DNA from: Desulfobacteraceae bacterium Eth-SRB2
Lineage (GTDB): Bacteria; Desulfobacterota; Desulfobacteria; Desulfobacterales; UBA11574
Length of the DNA: 64,000 nt
Reading direction: 5' to 3'
NCBI GenBank assembly: GCA_004193595.1
Contig: RPGQ01000004.1
Coordinates: 108,264 to 172,263, forward strand
In this document: positions 62,402 through 64,000 of the stretch, piece after piece
How the letters are laid out: the number at the start of each line of letters is the position of its first letter
Numbering within the stretch: position 1 is the first letter of the stretch
Translations under genes and position numbers: made by a program
Notes under the pieces: generated by a model
Told to the model about the DNA's origin: nothing
The model's database searches: none
Seen by the model: the letters and a program-made list of their open reading frames with translations, nothing else

Positions 62402-62956
62402 TCAATTAGTTGTGTGGCTTTTGATGAAATAATCGAGCTGAATTTTCTGGGTTTGTGTCAAGTTGTCAAATTGGCCGCCACATCGTCTTATTTTTCCATA
62501 GACCAAAGGCGGTTCATTGTTCTGACTAAAGTCTGAAATGGTTCTAAACGACATATTTTTTAAATAAAAAGCATCGGTGCCGGAGAATAGGTCTATATTA
62601 CAATTAAACGGACCGGTTATTTTGTCTTCGTTGGCGATGTAAAGAAAAGCACATCCTACTTTGCTGATATCCATGAGTTGACCTATTTTATAATGAATAT
62701 CTTTAAGGTTGACATATACGCCAGCTTGAGCCTTAAATCTCTTATGTTTCCTTCTTTTCATTTTACAATCAGGACACTTAGCGAAATAGTTGTCGGGTGA
62801 ACTCTTAAATAAAAAGCCACCTTGCAATCCAAATCCTCCTGATATGGGTGTTATCTCAATGATTGTCTCGCACCCGCAGTCTGAACATTTGCATTTTAAT
62901 GCGATTGTTGATTTCTCCGGGTTAGCTTCAAACATTTTTCTTAATATTTCAATCAT
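62402..62956 (-). CDS. PilZ-domain protein with N-terminal zinc cysteines
   Basis: A 184-residue protein. The N-terminus has CKCSDCGC and CPDCK, a four-cysteine zinc pattern. The PilZ domain follows at about residue 68 with RRKHKRF and MDISKVGCAF (D-x-S-x-x-G). It starts 8 bp inside the methyltransferase end, so the two are linked. Its layout resembles the PilZ protein at 1959-2417. Confidence 0.82.
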   Translation of the reverse strand: MIEILRKMFEANPEKSTIALKCKCSDCGCETIIEITPISGGFGLQGGFLFKSSPDNYFAKCPDCKMKRRKHKRFKAQAGVYVNLKDIHYKIGQLMDISKVGCAFLYIANEDKITGPFNCNIDLFSGTDAFYLKNMSFRTISDFSQNNEPPLVYGKIRRCGGQFDNLTQTQKIQLDYFIKSHTTN

Positions 62957-63629
62957 TATGGATTTTTATATTAGGTGTTGAAGTTGGTTTTCCTAACTTT
63001 TTCAACGCATAGGCCACTAAGCCTTGCCGAGGCAGCTTTCTGCTAGCCTGAAAAAAGGGTGGCAAGAAAACCACCGTGGCGCTATCTAAAATCTGGATAT
63101 TTGGTTGATCCAGTTCTTCCAGATCGATTAACCGAGCGTCCCGCATCAACTGCGGAAACATGCCCCAAAATACAGCCAAGTTTGTGCCTGTATGTGTAAG
63201 CTCAGAGCTTTCCAGAAAAGATAGCAACAACTGTCCACCTGATTTCGTCACCCGAATCAGCTCTTTAAGACCTGCTGATCCCGTATAGTGCAGCACATTA
63301 GAGCAAATTATCTCATCAAAAATATTGTCCTGAAATGGCAGTTGTTGAATGTCACTCCGGATGAACCGTCCCGGACTTCCCTTGTCCTGACACCGTTTGA
63401 TCTGTTCCCAAGTGAAGTCCAAGAAACAGGCATTACTCAGGCCCATTGCCTCGGCCAGATGACCGGAACCCGAACCGGCATCCAGGACCAACCCCTTCCG
63501 GTGCAACCAGGGACGAAAAAAAGGTGCCAGGGCCTGGCGGTTTACCTGTTGATACAACCCTTCAAAGAAAAAACACCCTTTTCCTCCATAAAATTGTTGA
63601 ATTTTGTAACAAAAAATATTCACAGACAT
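62949..63629 (-). CDS. SAM-dependent methyltransferase, class I
   Basis: A 226-residue small methyltransferase. Motif I VLDAGSGSGHLAEAMG is near residue 50, with a post-I DFTWEQIKRCQD segment and FDEIICSNVLHYTG (motif IV-like). It resembles methyltransferase type 11 enzymes of unknown substrate. It overlaps the PilZ gene at 62402-62956 by 8 bp. Confidence 0.82.
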   Translation of the reverse strand: MSVNIFCYKIQQFYGGKGCFFFEGLYQQVNRQALAPFFRPWLHRKGLVLDAGSGSGHLAEAMGLSNACFLDFTWEQIKRCQDKGSPGRFIRSDIQQLPFQDNIFDEIICSNVLHYTGSAGLKELIRVTKSGGQLLLSFLESSELTHTGTNLAVFWGMFPQLMRDARLIDLEELDQPNIQILDSATVVFLPPFFQASRKLPRQGLVAYALKKLGKPTSTPNIKIHND

Positions 63630-63685
63630 GCAATCAACATGTTGCGACTTTAGGATGATCCGTTAGGGTCATGATTTTATTAAAA

Positions 63686-63937
63686 TCAAGTCTCCCTTTC
63701 ATTAAAAAGCCGGTTTCTTTCCAGGCAGTAGGGTCGCCAGTAACAGTCTGATTGGTCACAATATTCCTTTGCCCTGCGGAAACAATCAAAGTTTCCTTCA
63801 ACACGCTGAATGCTTCTAATCAGGGCCGTGATATCGAAGAAATCATTTTCAATACATTGTTTCTTGGTGTTAATTGACACTTTGTCTGTTTTTACAGGGG
63901 ATGCATTTAAGCAATCTTGATCTTGCATGATTTGCAC
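63686..63937 (-). CDS. Small cysteine-containing hypothetical protein
   Basis: An 83-residue protein with FDITALIRSIQRVEGNFDCFRR and CDQSDCYWRPYCLE. The C-x4-C-x5-C spacing (YCDQSDCYWRPYC) looks like a metal or disulfide motif. I do not recognise the family. It is upstream of the methyltransferase on the same strand, 56 bp away. Confidence 0.6.
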   Translation of the reverse strand: MQIMQDQDCLNASPVKTDKVSINTKKQCIENDFFDITALIRSIQRVEGNFDCFRRAKEYCDQSDCYWRPYCLERNRLFNERET

Positions 63938-64000
63938 CTAATAATTTGGTTTCTCGGAAATCGAATAGAGTTTTTTTAGTAAGCGTCCAACCTTTATTTT

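Overview
The gene content fits an anaerobic Desulfobacterota (deltaproteobacterial) chromosome, most likely Desulfobacterales-like. The reasons are a hemA-ccsA-siroheme block with fabD, anaerobic-type thiamine synthesis (thiH rather than thiO), an archaeal-type prolyl-tRNA synthetase, many PilZ proteins, a cytoplasmic multi-PAS kinase, and AT-rich spacers full of short dispersed repeats. This is inference from gene families; no rRNA or tRNA gene is visible to settle it.

Layout. 0-4.3 kb: the 3' end of a PilZ gene, a nucleotide-sugar dehydrogenase, a second PilZ gene, a protein built of two internal repeats, and repeat-rich spacers. 4.4-21.3 kb is core housekeeping: ispG-proS-rel (+), then on the minus strand rpmB, bamD-trxB-trxA, a radical SAM protein, rnc, a PHP phosphoesterase with a DksA-type gene, fabD-hemA-ccsA-siroheme dehydrogenase, and a LysM lytic transglycosylase; a DUF3786-like gene lies on the plus strand. 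21.9-33.4 kb is a defence island: a XhoI/PaeR7I-type restriction-modification pair, a large superfamily 1 helicase whose Vsr-like nuclease tail has been split off by a one-base frameshift, an ABC-three-component (ABC-3C) operon with ATGA-type overlaps, a decayed REP-associated transposase and a mazEF module. 33.6-38.8 kb: a spermidine-synthase-like protein, an EAL phosphodiesterase, a stand-alone HsdR-N-like protein, and an MBL/DHH pair.

38.9-42.8 kb holds the most remarkable locus. It is an ATP synthase Fo-only operon (atpZ, atpI, atpB, c, c, b', b) with no F1 genes. It encodes two rotor proteins: an ordinary 82-residue c subunit and a 324-residue c subunit made of four c hairpins in tandem. 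Hairpins 1, 3 and 4 keep two carboxylates at the ion site; hairpin 2 has lost both (Gly112, Gln145). The single c subunit and hairpin 4 carry the E-S-T-x-x-Y signature of Na+-coupled rotors. A heteromeric, probably Na+-dependent c-ring with an altered ion-to-ATP ratio is the leading inference.

43-51 kb: clpB (minus), then a TPP-riboswitch-controlled thiCFGHSE operon that looks GC-richer than its surroundings. 51-64 kb is a signalling and recently duplicated region. It has four PilZ proteins, two receiver proteins that have both lost the phospho-acceptor aspartate, an orphan glycogen-binding-module protein plus a 5' remnant of a second copy, a LuxR-type regulator with its four-PAS histidine kinase, cfa, transposase and ParA remnants, and a three-copy structured repeat whose base changes preserve pairing, which may be an undescribed small RNA family.

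Three dispersed repeat families thread the window: a MITE-like element with GACGGT ends (three copies), a CACAAAG-type spacer repeat (four main copies), and a third repeat of two copies, one of them carrying a GC-rich insert.
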